A DNA stretch of 64,000 nucleotides from an uncultured Gemmataceae bacterium (GCA_937923405.1 CALDUY010000029.1:1-64000), one strand, 5' to 3'. Positions 25,727-35,356 are shown, counted from the stretch's first letter. The notes: a model not told the origin generated them from the sequence alone. Translations and numbers: made by a program.

Positions 25727-27196
25727 TTAATCTTCTCCCTGTGCCTTGGTATAGCCGGGCTGGCCGTCGAACTCCACCAGCTTTTCGACGTGGACCCAAC
25801 GATGTTCGCTGGCCAGTCGTCCTAGTAGGGCCAGTAAGTCAGCATCTTGTAGGGAAGCAGCGGCATCGCGCAGCACAAAGCGACAGCGATAATGATCGAC
25901 ACAGTCGATCAGCGTTCCCTTGTCTGGGTAGACTTGAGTGCCGCGGTTAGAGATCATCTTCAGCTTCAGGGACGATCCCTCAGCGAGGGTCTCCAACGCC
26001 GGACCGAGTTTGTCCGGAAGCAAGCCGCTTTCCAGGAAAATGTCTGCTCCGATGACCCGGCGCTGCTGGGGGCGGACGCTGACGGGATCGGCGGAAACCC
26101 GAGGGATGTTTAACTGTTTGTAAGAACGCGGAGCGATGGTTTTCGGCTCACGTCCAAGGTTGCTGATGATGGCGTCGGTGAAGGCGGTGGTGGTGGTGGC
26201 CAGACCGCTGTCATAGCCGACCACGTCGCCGGTTTTGACTTTGCCTTCTTCCAGAGTGACGAACAAAGCATTTTCGATGCGGCGGGCAGCCTCCAATTCG
26301 CCGAGATAGCGTAGCATCATGATCGCGCTGCCGATGACCGCGGTAGGGTTGATGACGTTCTTGCCGGCGTACTTCGGCGCGGATCCGTGGACTGCCTCGA
26401 AGATGGCCACTTCATTCCCCAGGTTGGCGCTGGGAGCGAACCCGAGTCCACCGATCAGAGCGCTGGTGAGATCCGAGAGAATATCGCCGTTCATGTTGGT
26501 CGTGACGATAACGTCGAACTGCTCTGGCTTCTTGACCAACTGATGGGCGCAGTTATCGACGATCACGTGCCAGGACTGAATGTCTGGGTATTCCTTGGCA
26601 ATCTCCTCGAAGGTGCGTTTGAGCAGGCCTTCGGTCAGCTTCATAATGTTGGACTTGGTGGCACAGGCTACGCTCTTGCGGCCCTCGCTGCGGGCCAACT
26701 CGAAGGCCAGGCGAACGATCTTTTCGCATCCCTTGCGACTGATCAGCTTCAGACACTGGGCCACCCCTGGCGTCTGCATGTGTTCGATGCCGGCATACAA
26801 ATCTTCGACGTTCTCGCGAACCACGACCAGATCGATACCGCGGCCGCTGTACGGAGTCTTCACGCCGGGCAGTTCGCGCACTGGACGGATGTTGCCGAAC
26901 GTCTCGAACAGCTTACGCAGCGTGACGTTGGCCGACTTTTCCCCATAGCCAACAGGCGTGCCCAGCGGTCCCTTCAAGACGCAGCGAGTGCGGCGAATCG
27001 AGTCGATCGTGTCCTGGGGTACGCCAGATGGGATGCCTTGCTTGAACACGCTTTCGCCGGCATGTCGCACTTCCCAGGTGAGGCCAACGCCTGCCGCATC
27101 GATGATGCGCCGTGCGCTCTCGATGCACTCGGGGCCAATACCATCGCCCGGAATGAGGGTCACCGTCCTGGAAGCATTTTCTTGGGTAGCGGCCAT
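25727..27196 (-). CDS. icd: Isocitrate dehydrogenase, Thermus type with C-terminal extension
   Basis: A 489-residue enzyme that decarboxylates isocitrate to 2-oxoglutarate in the TCA cycle. The first 335 residues are the isocitrate/isopropylmalate dehydrogenase core (LIPGDGIGPE, GYGEKSANVTLRK, VVVRENVEDLYAGIEH, TTNMNGDILSDL, EAVHGSAPKYAGK). About 150 further residues form an extension ending FDGQPGYTKAQGED, as in the roughly 496-residue Thermus thermophilus enzyme; much of the length reads alike from memory. The Thermus enzyme uses NADP+; the cofactor here is not proven. The ATG at 27196 has AAGGA about eight bases upstream. It lies downstream of gltD on the same strand, at the same metabolic node. 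Confidence 0.92.
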   Translation of the reverse strand: MAATQENASRTVTLIPGDGIGPECIESARRIIDAAGVGLTWEVRHAGESVFKQGIPSGVPQDTIDSIRRTRCVLKGPLGTPVGYGEKSANVTLRKLFETFGNIRPVRELPGVKTPYSGRGIDLVVVRENVEDLYAGIEHMQTPGVAQCLKLISRKGCEKIVRLAFELARSEGRKSVACATKSNIMKLTEGLLKRTFEEIAKEYPDIQSWHVIVDNCAHQLVKKPEQFDVIVTTNMNGDILSDLTSALIGGLGFAPSANLGNEVAIFEAVHGSAPKYAGKNVINPTAVIGSAIMMLRYLGELEAARRIENALFVTLEEGKVKTGDVVGYDSGLATTTTAFTDAIISNLGREPKTIAPRSYKQLNIPRVSADPVSVRPQQRRVIGADIFLESGLLPDKLGPALETLAEGSSLKLKMISNRGTQVYPDKGTLIDCVDHYRCRFVLRDAAASLQDADLLALLGRLASEHRWVHVEKLVEFDGQPGYTKAQGED

Positions 27197-27358
27197 GAAT
27201 GGGATCCTTGGAAAACAGAGTATCAGAAGGTATTCGTTTCGTGGCTCAAATCCAACTCGCCATCTAGGCGTCTTTCGTTTGTGGGTCGCACGTCAACTTC
27301 GTTTTGGTCTATAAGATCTGCTGACCAAGGGCCAGTCCAGTCCTCGGACGGTAGGAAC

Positions 27359-27441
27359 CACGGAGGGCTGACGCCCTCCGCTCAGAGATAGCGCTTCGGA
27401 GCGGAGGCCGTGCGCTCTTTCGGAGCAGAGGCTGTAAGTCC
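27359..27441. repeat. Palindromic repeat, reverse copy of the 22.8-kb unit
   Basis: 27359-27383 is the exact reverse complement of the 25-base unit at 22761-22785 and 22869-22893. Decayed relatives continue to about 27441 (GGAGCGGAGGCCG..., GGAGCAGAGGCTG...). The cluster lies between the gltD stop and the icd start, on the same strand as both genes, so it could attenuate readthrough into icd. Confidence 0.88.
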
Positions 27442-27470
27442 TCCGTGGGGATCGCCGGGGTTGCGACGTC

Positions 27471-28958
27471 TCAGGGTAAGTCGGTCGATCCCATTAACCA
27501 ACGATCGCACTCGCGGGCAGCAGCGCGGCCTTCGTTGATGGCCCAGACCACTAAACTTTGGCCGCGACGCATGTCGCCGGCAGCGAAGATGCCTTCGACG
27601 TTGGTCATGAACCGACCGTACTCTGCCTTGGCGTTGCTGCGGAGATCGCGCTCGATGCCTAGTTGATCCAGAAGGTGGCTCTCCGGCCCGCTGAAGCCCA
27701 GGGCGAATAGCACCAACTGGGCAGCAAACACCTGCTCGGTGCCCGGAATGGGGCGCGGCATCGTCCGTCCGTTGTCCTTGACCCACTCGACTCGAACCGT
27801 GTGTATTTCCTGAACGTGCCCCGAAGCATCGCCAACAAAACGGGTCGTTTGAATCGCATATTGACGTGGATCAGCTCCGAAACGTGCTTGCGCTTCCTCC
27901 TGTCCGTAGTCGAGTTTGTAGACCTTGGGCCATTGTGGCCAGGGATTGTCCGGCGCGCGGGTCAAAGGCGGCCTCGGCACAATTTCTAGCTGCAGCACGC
28001 TCTTGCAGCCGTGCCGCAACGCTGTCCCCACACAGTCGGTGCCGGTATCACCGCCGCCGATCACCACCACATCTTTATCCTTAGCGGAGATGAATTGTCC
28101 ATCTTGATGACGGCTATCCAGCAGACTTTTGGTGTTGGCGTGGAGAAACTCCATCGCGAAATGGATGCCGCGTAGGTTCCGTCCTTCGGTTTTGGCGAAA
28201 AAGTCATTGGGCTTGGTCGCTCCTCCGCACAAGACGATGGCATCGAAATCGGCCCGCAACTTGTCCACGGGATAGTTCTTGCCCACCTCGCAGTTGGTGA
28301 CGAAGGCCACGCCCTCGGCACGCATCAGATCGACCCGACGCTGCACGACATGCTTGTCCAGCTTCATGTTGGGGATGCCATACATCAGCAGTCCGCCGAC
28401 GCGATCGGCTCGCTCGAAGACGGTGACCCAGTGACCGGCGCGGTTGAGTTGGTCGGCACAGGCTAGCCCCGCCGGCCCCGAACCGACGATGGCGACCTTC
28501 TTGCCGGTCCGCACTGCGGGCGGTTCCGGAACGATCCACCCTTCCTCGAAAGCGCGATCGATGATGGCACATTCGATGGTTTTGATCGTCACAGGCGGCT
28601 CAGTGATCCCCAGCACGCAGGAGCCTTCACACGGAGCCGGACATACGCGACCGGTAAACTCGGGAAAATTGTTGGTTTTGGCTAGCCGTTCGTAGGCCTC
28701 GCGCCACAATCCCCGATAAACCAGATCGTTCCACTCCGGAATCAGATTGTTGATCGGACAGCCCGAGGCCATGTTCTCCAGCACCGCGCCGGTGTGGCAG
28801 AATGGCACGCCGCAATCCATGCACCGCGCCCCTTGCTGCTGCAACAAGGCGTCCTGAGGATGACCATGAAACTCCTCCCAGTCGGCGATCCGCTCCGCCG
28901 GGGATCGAACCAGAGGAAGCTCGCGCGGATAGTCCAGAAAGCCGGTCGGTTTACCCAT
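27471..28958 (-). CDS. gltD: Glutamate synthase small subunit (beta chain)
   Basis: A 495-residue NAD(P)H-oxidising subunit of GOGAT, which passes electrons to the large subunit. The N-terminal domain has the Fe-S cysteines (CMDCGVPFCHTG and GRVCPAPCEGSC). The FAD site is AIVGSGPAGLACADQL and the nucleotide site VVIGGGDTGTDCVG; the C-terminal FAD segment includes GIFAAGDMRRGQSLVV. Length is normal. The start has GGGAG about nine bases upstream. It is separated from gltB by two small genes on the same strand, an unusual arrangement for gltBD. Confidence 0.95.
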   Translation of the reverse strand: MGKPTGFLDYPRELPLVRSPAERIADWEEFHGHPQDALLQQQGARCMDCGVPFCHTGAVLENMASGCPINNLIPEWNDLVYRGLWREAYERLAKTNNFPEFTGRVCPAPCEGSCVLGITEPPVTIKTIECAIIDRAFEEGWIVPEPPAVRTGKKVAIVGSGPAGLACADQLNRAGHWVTVFERADRVGGLLMYGIPNMKLDKHVVQRRVDLMRAEGVAFVTNCEVGKNYPVDKLRADFDAIVLCGGATKPNDFFAKTEGRNLRGIHFAMEFLHANTKSLLDSRHQDGQFISAKDKDVVVIGGGDTGTDCVGTALRHGCKSVLQLEIVPRPPLTRAPDNPWPQWPKVYKLDYGQEEAQARFGADPRQYAIQTTRFVGDASGHVQEIHTVRVEWVKDNGRTMPRPIPGTEQVFAAQLVLFALGFSGPESHLLDQLGIERDLRSNAKAEYGRFMTNVEGIFAAGDMRRGQSLVVWAINEGRAAARECDRWLMGSTDLP

Positions 28959-28976
28959 TGTTCTTGTCTCCCTAGT

Positions 28977-29501
28977 TCAAGGTGTCTCGTTGACTACCTC
29001 ACGCGCTGCCAATGTCTCTCGGGCAAATCGCACGACCCATTTTCGTTGTTCTTCTGTGTCGGGCACCGGTCGGCCTCGCGCCTTCTGAATCCGGGAGAAC
29101 GCCTCTTCTTCGGGGATTCCACCAACCACCAAGAGGCATGCGGCCAACAGCGACGAACGCCCGATACCTTGTCGACAGTGAATCATCACTGAGGCTCCTT
29201 GTCGTAACCGCGCCTCCAGATCGAAGACCAACCCAGTGGTTTCCGACAAGGAACTCGGAACGCCTCTATCAGAGATCGGAAATATCATAAAAGTGAGTCC
29301 CATCGACTGGCAAAGGTTGGCCTCCTTGCTAAGGTCGAGTTCGATCACCTCTCGCGGTTCCAAGGTTGAAACAATCACCTCCACGCCGCAGTCGCGCCAG
29401 GTCTGTAGTTCGTCTTCGAGCCAATCTCCTCCTCTTGGGCGTGAGGAGATGGCCAACCGACCAGGCCAAGGCCCGGGAATCCAGAACAGTTCGGTTTTCA
29501 T
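28977..29501 (-). CDS. Dual-specificity/tyrosine phosphatase-like protein
   Basis: A 174-residue cysteine phosphatase. The active-site loop is HCRQGIGRSS with C109 and R115, and the general acid is probably D78 in FPISDRGVP. It should remove phosphate from tyrosine or serine/threonine residues or a small phospho-substrate. The start at 29501 overlaps the stop of the preceding small gene by four bases (ATGA), and AGGAG lies about six bases upstream. It sits between gltB and gltD on the same strand, so GOGAT-linked regulation is a reasonable but unproven idea. Confidence 0.85.
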   Translation of the reverse strand: MKTELFWIPGPWPGRLAISSRPRGGDWLEDELQTWRDCGVEVIVSTLEPREVIELDLSKEANLCQSMGLTFMIFPISDRGVPSSLSETTGLVFDLEARLRQGASVMIHCRQGIGRSSLLAACLLVVGGIPEEEAFSRIQKARGRPVPDTEEQRKWVVRFARETLAAREVVNETP

Positions 29502-29722
29502 GGAGCATCTCCTGTCGGTGGATCATCTCGAGGAACTACTTCTCGCGGCAGAGCGTCCACGTTCACTCCACGATCTTTCAAGATCCGAATCCGATGATGT
29601 CCGTCGATCATGGTTCCATCTTGTCGAGTTTTCAAGGCTCCCGGTTGGCCAGGTAACAACGACCGCAGCAGTTCATCGGTGGTCGCCCGAGCATACTTTT
29701 TCAGTTTCGCCGGGCTGAGCAA
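29498..29722 (-). CDS. Small ParB-like (GHHR motif) protein, possibly frameshifted at its 5' end
   Basis: A 74-residue frame from a TTG at 29722 with GAGGA upstream. It contains KTRQDGTMIDGHHRIRILKD, which looks like the ParB/sulfiredoxin-fold nucleotide-binding motif, then VDALPREVV. The same frame stays protein-like further upstream (PNPHFALYLHEDRLLSPAKL) but has no start codon there. One base missing in the C-run near 29762 would join it to an ATG at 29781 that overlaps the gltB stop and has GGAGG upstream, giving about 94 residues beginning MNADNVR. I cannot tell mutation from sequencing error. The stop overlaps the phosphatase start, so the two are translationally coupled. Confidence 0.6.
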   Translation of the reverse strand: MLSPAKLKKYARATTDELLRSLLPGQPGALKTRQDGTMIDGHHRIRILKDRGVNVDALPREVVPRDDPPTGDAP

Positions 29723-29777
29723 GCGATCCTCATGTAGATAGAGGGCGAAGTGGGGGTTGGGCGGACATTGTCGGCGT

Positions 29778-32700
29778 TCATTTTCCTCCCACCCGAGCCA
29801 GATCCTGAGCGTTGGCCTCGAACGCCGCCATCACCGCTTCCTCGTCCGACAGTCCCTGAGCCTTGAAGCGTCGCTGCGTCTCGATGACCCGACGATAGTC
29901 GTGCGGATAGACCTTGACGAACTGCCCCACGAAACGATCCCACTCTGCCAGCACCCGTTTGGAGCGATCGCTGTTGGTGTACTGCACATGGCGGCGCAGC
30001 AGTTCCTTGACTTCCTCGATATCCTCGGGATCGTCCAGCGGACCCAGCTGCACCATTTCTTGATTGCAGTAACGGGGGAAGTCGCCCGTTTCATCGAGGA
30101 CGTAGGCGATTCCGCCAGACATGCCAGCCGCGAAGTTCTTACCAGTCGGCCCCAGCACAACGACGCGACCGCCGGTCATGTATTCACAGCCGTGATCGCC
30201 CACGGCGAGAACCACGGCCTTGGCTCCGGAGTTGCGGACGCAGAAGCGTTCGCCCGCCATGCCCCGGATGTAAACTTCGCCCGAGGTCGCCCCGTACAGA
30301 GCCACGTTGCCGATGATGACATTCTCCCAGGCCACGAAGGTGGACTCCGGCGGAGGATAAACGGCGATTTTGCCGCCCGATAGCCCTTTGCCGACGTAGT
30401 CGTTGGCGTCGCCCTCCAGGGTGAGCGTCACACCGCGCGGCAGGAACGCGCCGAAACTCTGCCCGGCCGATCCCCGGAAGTGCAGACGGATCGTGTCGTC
30501 AGGCAGGCCCTTGGAGCCATGCCGACGAGTGATTTCGCTGCCCAACATGGTGCCGACTACTCGATGGATATTGCGGATCGGCAATGTCGCCGATATGGGC
30601 GTTCCCTTGTCGATGGCTTCCCGGCACAGCGGGATCAGCACCTGGCGATCGAGGGTTTCGTCCAAGCCGTGGTCCTGCTCTTGCATGCAGTAACGGCCAA
30701 CGTTTGGTCCGACTTCAGGCTGATAGAAGATCGGCGAAAAATCCAGTCCGCGCGCCTTGTAGTGATTGATCGCCTCGGCCATCTCCAACCGTTCGCTGTG
30801 ACCGATCATCTCGTTGAGCGTGCGATAGCCGAGCTTCGCCATCCACTCCCGCACTTCTTGAGCGATGAAGCGCATGAAGTTCACAACATGCTCGGGTTGG
30901 CCCATGAACTTCTTGCGCAGCCGGGGATCCTGCGTGGCCACTCCCACCGGACAGGTGTTGAGATGACATACCCGCATCATGATGCAGCCCATGGCCACCA
31001 GCGGCCCCGTGGCGAAGCCGAACTCCTCGGCTCCCAACAGTGCGCCGATGACCACGTCGCGTCCCGTCTTGAGCTGACCATCCACCTCGACAACGATGCG
31101 GCTACGCAGATCGTTCAGCAACAGCGTCTGATGGGTTTCGGCCAGGCCCAGTTCCCAGGGGGCACCGGCGTGCTTGATGCTGGTCAGCGGTGACGCTCCC
31201 GTTCCGCCGTCGTGCCCGGAAATTAGCACGACGTCAGCGTGCGCCTTGGCCACGCCCGCGGCGATGGTGCCGACACCGACCTCGGCGACCAGCTTCACAC
31301 TGATGCGCGCCCGATCGTTAGCGTTCTTCAGATCAAAAATCAGCTGTGCCAGATCTTCAATGGAGTAAATGTCATGGTGTGGCGGAGGCGAGATCAGTCC
31401 GACGCCAGGCGTCGAGTGGCGCACCTTAGCGATCCAGGGGTAAACTTTGCTGCCGGGTAGCTGACCACCCTCGCCGGGCTTGGCCCCCTGAGCCATTTTG
31501 ATCTGCAACTCCTGGGCGTTGACCAGATACTCACTGGTGACGCCGAATCGGCCCGAGGCGACCTGTTTGATAGCGCTGTTCTTGGAGTCGCCGCGCTCGT
31601 TCGTCCAGGTGTAGCGTTCCGGATCTTCGCCGCCCTCGCCGGTGTTGGACTTCCCGCCAATTCGATTCATGGCGATGGCTAGCGTCTCGTGCGCTTCCTG
31701 GCTGATCGAGCCATACGACATCGCCCCAGACTTGAACCGTTTCATGATCGCTTCAATCGGTTCGACTTCCTCGAGCGGCACGGCAGGGCGATCGAACTTG
31801 AAGCGAAACAGTCCCCGCAACGTACAGAGTCGGCGCGACTGATCATCGATGAGACGGGAGTATTCCTGGAAGACCTTGTAGTTGTCGTTACGAACCGCAT
31901 ACTGGAGTTTATGGATCGATTCTGGGGTAAATAGGTGAGCTTCTCCTTCGCGACGCCACTGGTACGCACCGCCGGTGTCGAGCGTGTGGCCGTTGAGCGG
32001 CCGTTCCGGGAAGGCGCGGCGGTGTCGTTCCTGCACCTCTCGAGCGATGGCGTCCAGACCGATGCCCGAGACGCGAGTCGGCGTCCAGGTGAAATATCTA
32101 TCGACGAGTGCCTTGCTCAGGCCGACCGCCTCGAAGATTTGCGCGCCGCAGTAACTCTGGGCCGTGGAGATGCCCATTTTGGACATGACCTTAAGCACGC
32201 CCTTGTCGATGGCTTTGATGTAATTCTTGACCGCTTTGTCATGGGTCAGACCGTTGAGCAAGCCTTGACGAATCATGTCGTCGAGAGTCTCAAAGGCCAG
32301 GTAGGGATTGATGGCCCCCGCGCCGTAGCCGATGAGCAGGGCGAAATGATGCACCTCGCGCGGTTCGCCGCTCTCCAGCACCAGAGCCACCTTACAGCGC
32401 AAGCCCTCGCGGATCAGATGGTGATGCACGCCGGACACCGCCAACAGCGCGGAAATGGGCGCGTTGTCCCGATCGATGCCGCGATCGGACAAAATCAGAA
32501 AGTTGTTGCCAGCGCGGACGGCCTCGGCAGCGCGGCGACAGACCTCGTCCATAGCGGCTTCCAGGCCTACCGAACCTTCCTTGACGGGATAGAGAATCGG
32601 CAGCGTGGTCGATTTGTAGCCGTGCCAGTCGCCGCCGTGCAACCGTCGTAGTTTGTCCAGATCCTCGTTACGCAGGATCGGCGAGCCAGTCTTCAGCTGC

Positions 32701-34403
32701 CGTGCCGACAGCGGCGTCGGATCGAGCAGGTTGTACTCGGCGCCGATGGTCGTCTCCATCGACATGATGATCTCTTCGCGGATGCAATCCACGGGAGGAT
32801 TGGTCACCTGCGCGAACAGCTGCTTAAAGTAGTTGTACAACAGCTGCGGTTTATCGGAGAGCACAGCCAAGGCGGCGTCGTTGCCCATCGAGCCGATCGC
32901 CTCATTGCCGGTCAGAGCCATCGGCGGCAGCAACAGCTTCAAATCCTCGGCGGTGTAGCCAAAGGCGTGTTGCCGTTGCAGCACCGTCTCATGATCGGGT
33001 TCGTGAACGACCGGTCCAGCGGGCAGATCGTCCAGGGTGACCATGTTGTCGCGCACCCACTCGGCGTAGGGCTTCTCGCTGGCGATCTGATGCTTGATCT
33101 CGTCGTCGGCGATGACTCGGCCTTGCTGAAGATCGATCAGAAACATGCGTCCCGGCTGAAGCCGCCCCTTCAGCAGCACGTTTTCCGGCGCGATGTCGAG
33201 AACACCGACCTCACTGGCCATGATGACGCGGTCATCTTTAGTGACGTAGTAGCGCGAGGGACGCAAGCCGTTGCGATCCAGCACCGCGCCGAGACGGATG
33301 CCGTCGGTGAAAGCGATAGAGGCGGGACCGTCCCACGGCTCCATCATGCAGGCGTGATACTCGTAGAAGGCCCGCTTGGTCGGCGTCATAGTGGGATCGC
33401 CGGCCCACGGCTCGGGAATCATCATCATGATGGCATGCGGCAGAGACCGCCCGCCGAGTACGAGCAGTTCCAGGGCGTTGTCGAACATCGCTGAGTCGCT
33501 GCCCGTCTCGTCGATGATGGGGAAAATCTTGCTCAGGTCCTCGCCGAACAAGTCACTTTGCATCAGGCTTTCGCGGGCCTTCATCCAGTTGACGTTGCCT
33601 CGGAGCGTATTGATCTCTCCATTGTGGCAGATGTAGCGATAGGGATGAGCACGCGGCCAGGTCGGGAAGGTGTTGGTGCTGAAGCGAGAATGCACCAGAG
33701 CCAGCGCCGTCTCGATTTCCGGATCTTGCAGATCGAGAAAGTAAGGCATTACCTGAGTCGAGTTCAGCATCCCTTTGTAGATGAGCGTCTTGTAGGAGAA
33801 GCTGGGGATGTAGAACATCTCCTTTTGAGCCAACGAGGACTCGCGGATCGCCTTCTCGACCTGCTTGCGGATGACGTAGAGTTTCCGCTCGAAGGCCAGT
33901 TCGTCGTCGCCGAAGCCGCCTAGCCCCTCCTCGCGTCGGCCCACGAACAGCTGCTTCATAACCGGTTCGCCACGCTTGGCCGTCGGACCGATCATTGAGT
34001 TATCGGTGGGCACGTCACGCCAGCCCAGGACGGTTTGCCCCTCTTGCTGGACGATGCGTTCAAACGTGGCCATGCACTGCTGGCGATCGCCGGCCTCGGT
34101 CGGCAGGAAGACCGACGCCACCCCGTAGGCACCGGGATCGGGCAGAGCGATTCCCAGCCGGTCGGCTTGTTGCCGTAAGAAGCGATCGGGCATCTGTAGG
34201 AGAATGCCGGCTCCGTCGCCCGTGTTTTTCTCGCAGCCACACGCTCCGCGATGCTCCAGGTTGACCAGAATCTGTAGAGCGTCCTGAATGATCTGGTGCG
34301 ACTTGCGACCTTTTAGATCGACAACGCAGCCGACTCCGCAGGCATCGTGTTCGTGGCCCGGGTCGTACAATCCTTGCCGGGGAGGTAGTGCAAATGGTTT
34401 CAT
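29778..34403 (-). CDS. gltB: Glutamate synthase large subunit (alpha chain)
   Basis: A 1541-residue GOGAT large subunit, which transfers glutamine amide nitrogen to 2-oxoglutarate to form glutamate. The class II amidotransferase cysteine is C22 in HDACGVGC and should become N-terminal after propeptide cleavage. The central and FMN-binding domains follow (KPGEGGQLPGSKVYPW, SGHDGGTGASPLTS), with the Fe-S cysteines in VCHLNTCPVGVATQ. The C-terminal beta-helix contains GLSGGKIAVYPP and GGIAYVLDETGDF. The start overlaps the lysR stop by four bases (ATGA). The stop overlaps a possible ATG of the next small gene. Confidence 0.96.
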   Translation of the reverse strand: MKPFALPPRQGLYDPGHEHDACGVGCVVDLKGRKSHQIIQDALQILVNLEHRGACGCEKNTGDGAGILLQMPDRFLRQQADRLGIALPDPGAYGVASVFLPTEAGDRQQCMATFERIVQQEGQTVLGWRDVPTDNSMIGPTAKRGEPVMKQLFVGRREEGLGGFGDDELAFERKLYVIRKQVEKAIRESSLAQKEMFYIPSFSYKTLIYKGMLNSTQVMPYFLDLQDPEIETALALVHSRFSTNTFPTWPRAHPYRYICHNGEINTLRGNVNWMKARESLMQSDLFGEDLSKIFPIIDETGSDSAMFDNALELLVLGGRSLPHAIMMMIPEPWAGDPTMTPTKRAFYEYHACMMEPWDGPASIAFTDGIRLGAVLDRNGLRPSRYYVTKDDRVIMASEVGVLDIAPENVLLKGRLQPGRMFLIDLQQGRVIADDEIKHQIASEKPYAEWVRDNMVTLDDLPAGPVVHEPDHETVLQRQHAFGYTAEDLKLLLPPMALTGNEAIGSMGNDAALAVLSDKPQLLYNYFKQLFAQVTNPPVDCIREEIIMSMETTIGAEYNLLDPTPLSARQLKTGSPILRNEDLDKLRRLHGGDWHGYKSTTLPILYPVKEGSVGLEAAMDEVCRRAAEAVRAGNNFLILSDRGIDRDNAPISALLAVSGVHHHLIREGLRCKVALVLESGEPREVHHFALLIGYGAGAINPYLAFETLDDMIRQGLLNGLTHDKAVKNYIKAIDKGVLKVMSKMGISTAQSYCGAQIFEAVGLSKALVDRYFTWTPTRVSGIGLDAIAREVQERHRRAFPERPLNGHTLDTGGAYQWRREGEAHLFTPESIHKLQYAVRNDNYKVFQEYSRLIDDQSRRLCTLRGLFRFKFDRPAVPLEEVEPIEAIMKRFKSGAMSYGSISQEAHETLAIAMNRIGGKSNTGEGGEDPERYTWTNERGDSKNSAIKQVASGRFGVTSEYLVNAQELQIKMAQGAKPGEGGQLPGSKVYPWIAKVRHSTPGVGLISPPPHHDIYSIEDLAQLIFDLKNANDRARISVKLVAEVGVGTIAAGVAKAHADVVLISGHDGGTGASPLTSIKHAGAPWELGLAETHQTLLLNDLRSRIVVEVDGQLKTGRDVVIGALLGAEEFGFATGPLVAMGCIMMRVCHLNTCPVGVATQDPRLRKKFMGQPEHVVNFMRFIAQEVREWMAKLGYRTLNEMIGHSERLEMAEAINHYKARGLDFSPIFYQPEVGPNVGRYCMQEQDHGLDETLDRQVLIPLCREAIDKGTPISATLPIRNIHRVVGTMLGSEITRRHGSKGLPDDTIRLHFRGSAGQSFGAFLPRGVTLTLEGDANDYVGKGLSGGKIAVYPPPESTFVAWENVIIGNVALYGATSGEVYIRGMAGERFCVRNSGAKAVVLAVGDHGCEYMTGGRVVVLGPTGKNFAAGMSGGIAYVLDETGDFPRYCNQEMVQLGPLDDPEDIEEVKELLRRHVQYTNSDRSKRVLAEWDRFVGQFVKVYPHDYRRVIETQRRFKAQGLSDEEAVMAAFEANAQDLARVGGK

Positions 34404-35356
34404 GACACCGTTCTCTTGACGCGCGGCCGAGGCGAGCGATGGCCGTTTCCGTTGGGTTGGGGAGAGGGAAGCGCGGCTTCGTTGCCTCGCAGTAAGTTGA
34501 TGAAATCCTGAACGACGCAGCCCAGCGGCTGACGCTTGCGGTGGATAATCCCCAGCGGTCGAATCATTCGACTGCCTTCGATGCGGACGATCTTGAGTGT
34601 GCCAGCCTCCGCCTCTTGGCGCAGCACTGGCTCCGGCAGCAGCGATAAGCCCGCCTTCTGTTCGATCCAGCGCTTGACATGCTCGACCGAATCCACCTCG
34701 ACGGCGATCTCGACATTAACGCCATGGTCGCGGAAGTACCGATCGATTTCGCGGCGAATCGGCAGGCGATGCTCGAAGGCGACAAACTTCTGGCCGTCGA
34801 GCCGCTCGATGGGGATGCTGTTGTACGCCGCCAGCGAATGACGCGGCGAGCAGGCGATGACCATTTCCTCATCGCGCCAGGGGAGAATCGTTAGATCCCG
34901 AGCGGGACGAGGAAACGACACCAGGCCGAACTCGGCGGTTCCTTCCCGCACTCGCTCGTAGACATGCTCGGGATGGATGTACTCCATGTGGACGCGGACA
35001 TGCGGATGCCGCGCCTCGAAGCGAGCGATGTAATCGCTGATCCCCCCCAAGCCGATGGAGAAAATCGCCACTACGTGAATATTCAGTTCCATCGGCGAGG
35101 GCTTCCGCATCAGGGAGGCCTCGAGTTCGGCGTACTGTTCGAGAATCCGTTTGCAGCCCTCGTAGTAGGCCTGCCCCATCTCCGTCAGTTGCAACGGTCG
35201 CCGCGAACGATCGATCAGCGATCCGCCGAGCCGTCGTTCTAACTCGTGAACGATGCGGCTGACCGCAGGTTGCGAGCGATCATTGGCGGCCGCTGCTTTT
35301 GAGAAGCTGCGCAGACTCGCCAGATCGCAAAACACTTTGATAGCTTCCAGTTGCAT
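34400..35356 (-). CDS. LysR-family transcriptional regulator
   Basis: A 318-residue regulator. The N-terminal winged helix-turn-helix is MQLEAIKVFCDLASLRSFSK... NDRSQPAVSRIVHELERRLGG, and the C-terminal part is a periplasmic-binding-like effector domain. The open frame continues about 100 residues upstream, but the canonical LysR N-terminus begins at the ATG at 35356, which I use. Its stop overlaps the gltB start, so regulator and GOGAT are translationally coupled. By analogy with GltC it may control gltB/gltD, but co-directional coupling differs from the usual divergent LysR layout. Confidence 0.9.
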   Translation of the reverse strand: MQLEAIKVFCDLASLRSFSKAAAANDRSQPAVSRIVHELERRLGGSLIDRSRRPLQLTEMGQAYYEGCKRILEQYAELEASLMRKPSPMELNIHVVAIFSIGLGGISDYIARFEARHPHVRVHMEYIHPEHVYERVREGTAEFGLVSFPRPARDLTILPWRDEEMVIACSPRHSLAAYNSIPIERLDGQKFVAFEHRLPIRREIDRYFRDHGVNVEIAVEVDSVEHVKRWIEQKAGLSLLPEPVLRQEAEAGTLKIVRIEGSRMIRPLGIIHRKRQPLGCVVQDFINLLRGNEAALPSPQPNGNGHRSPRPRVKRTVS

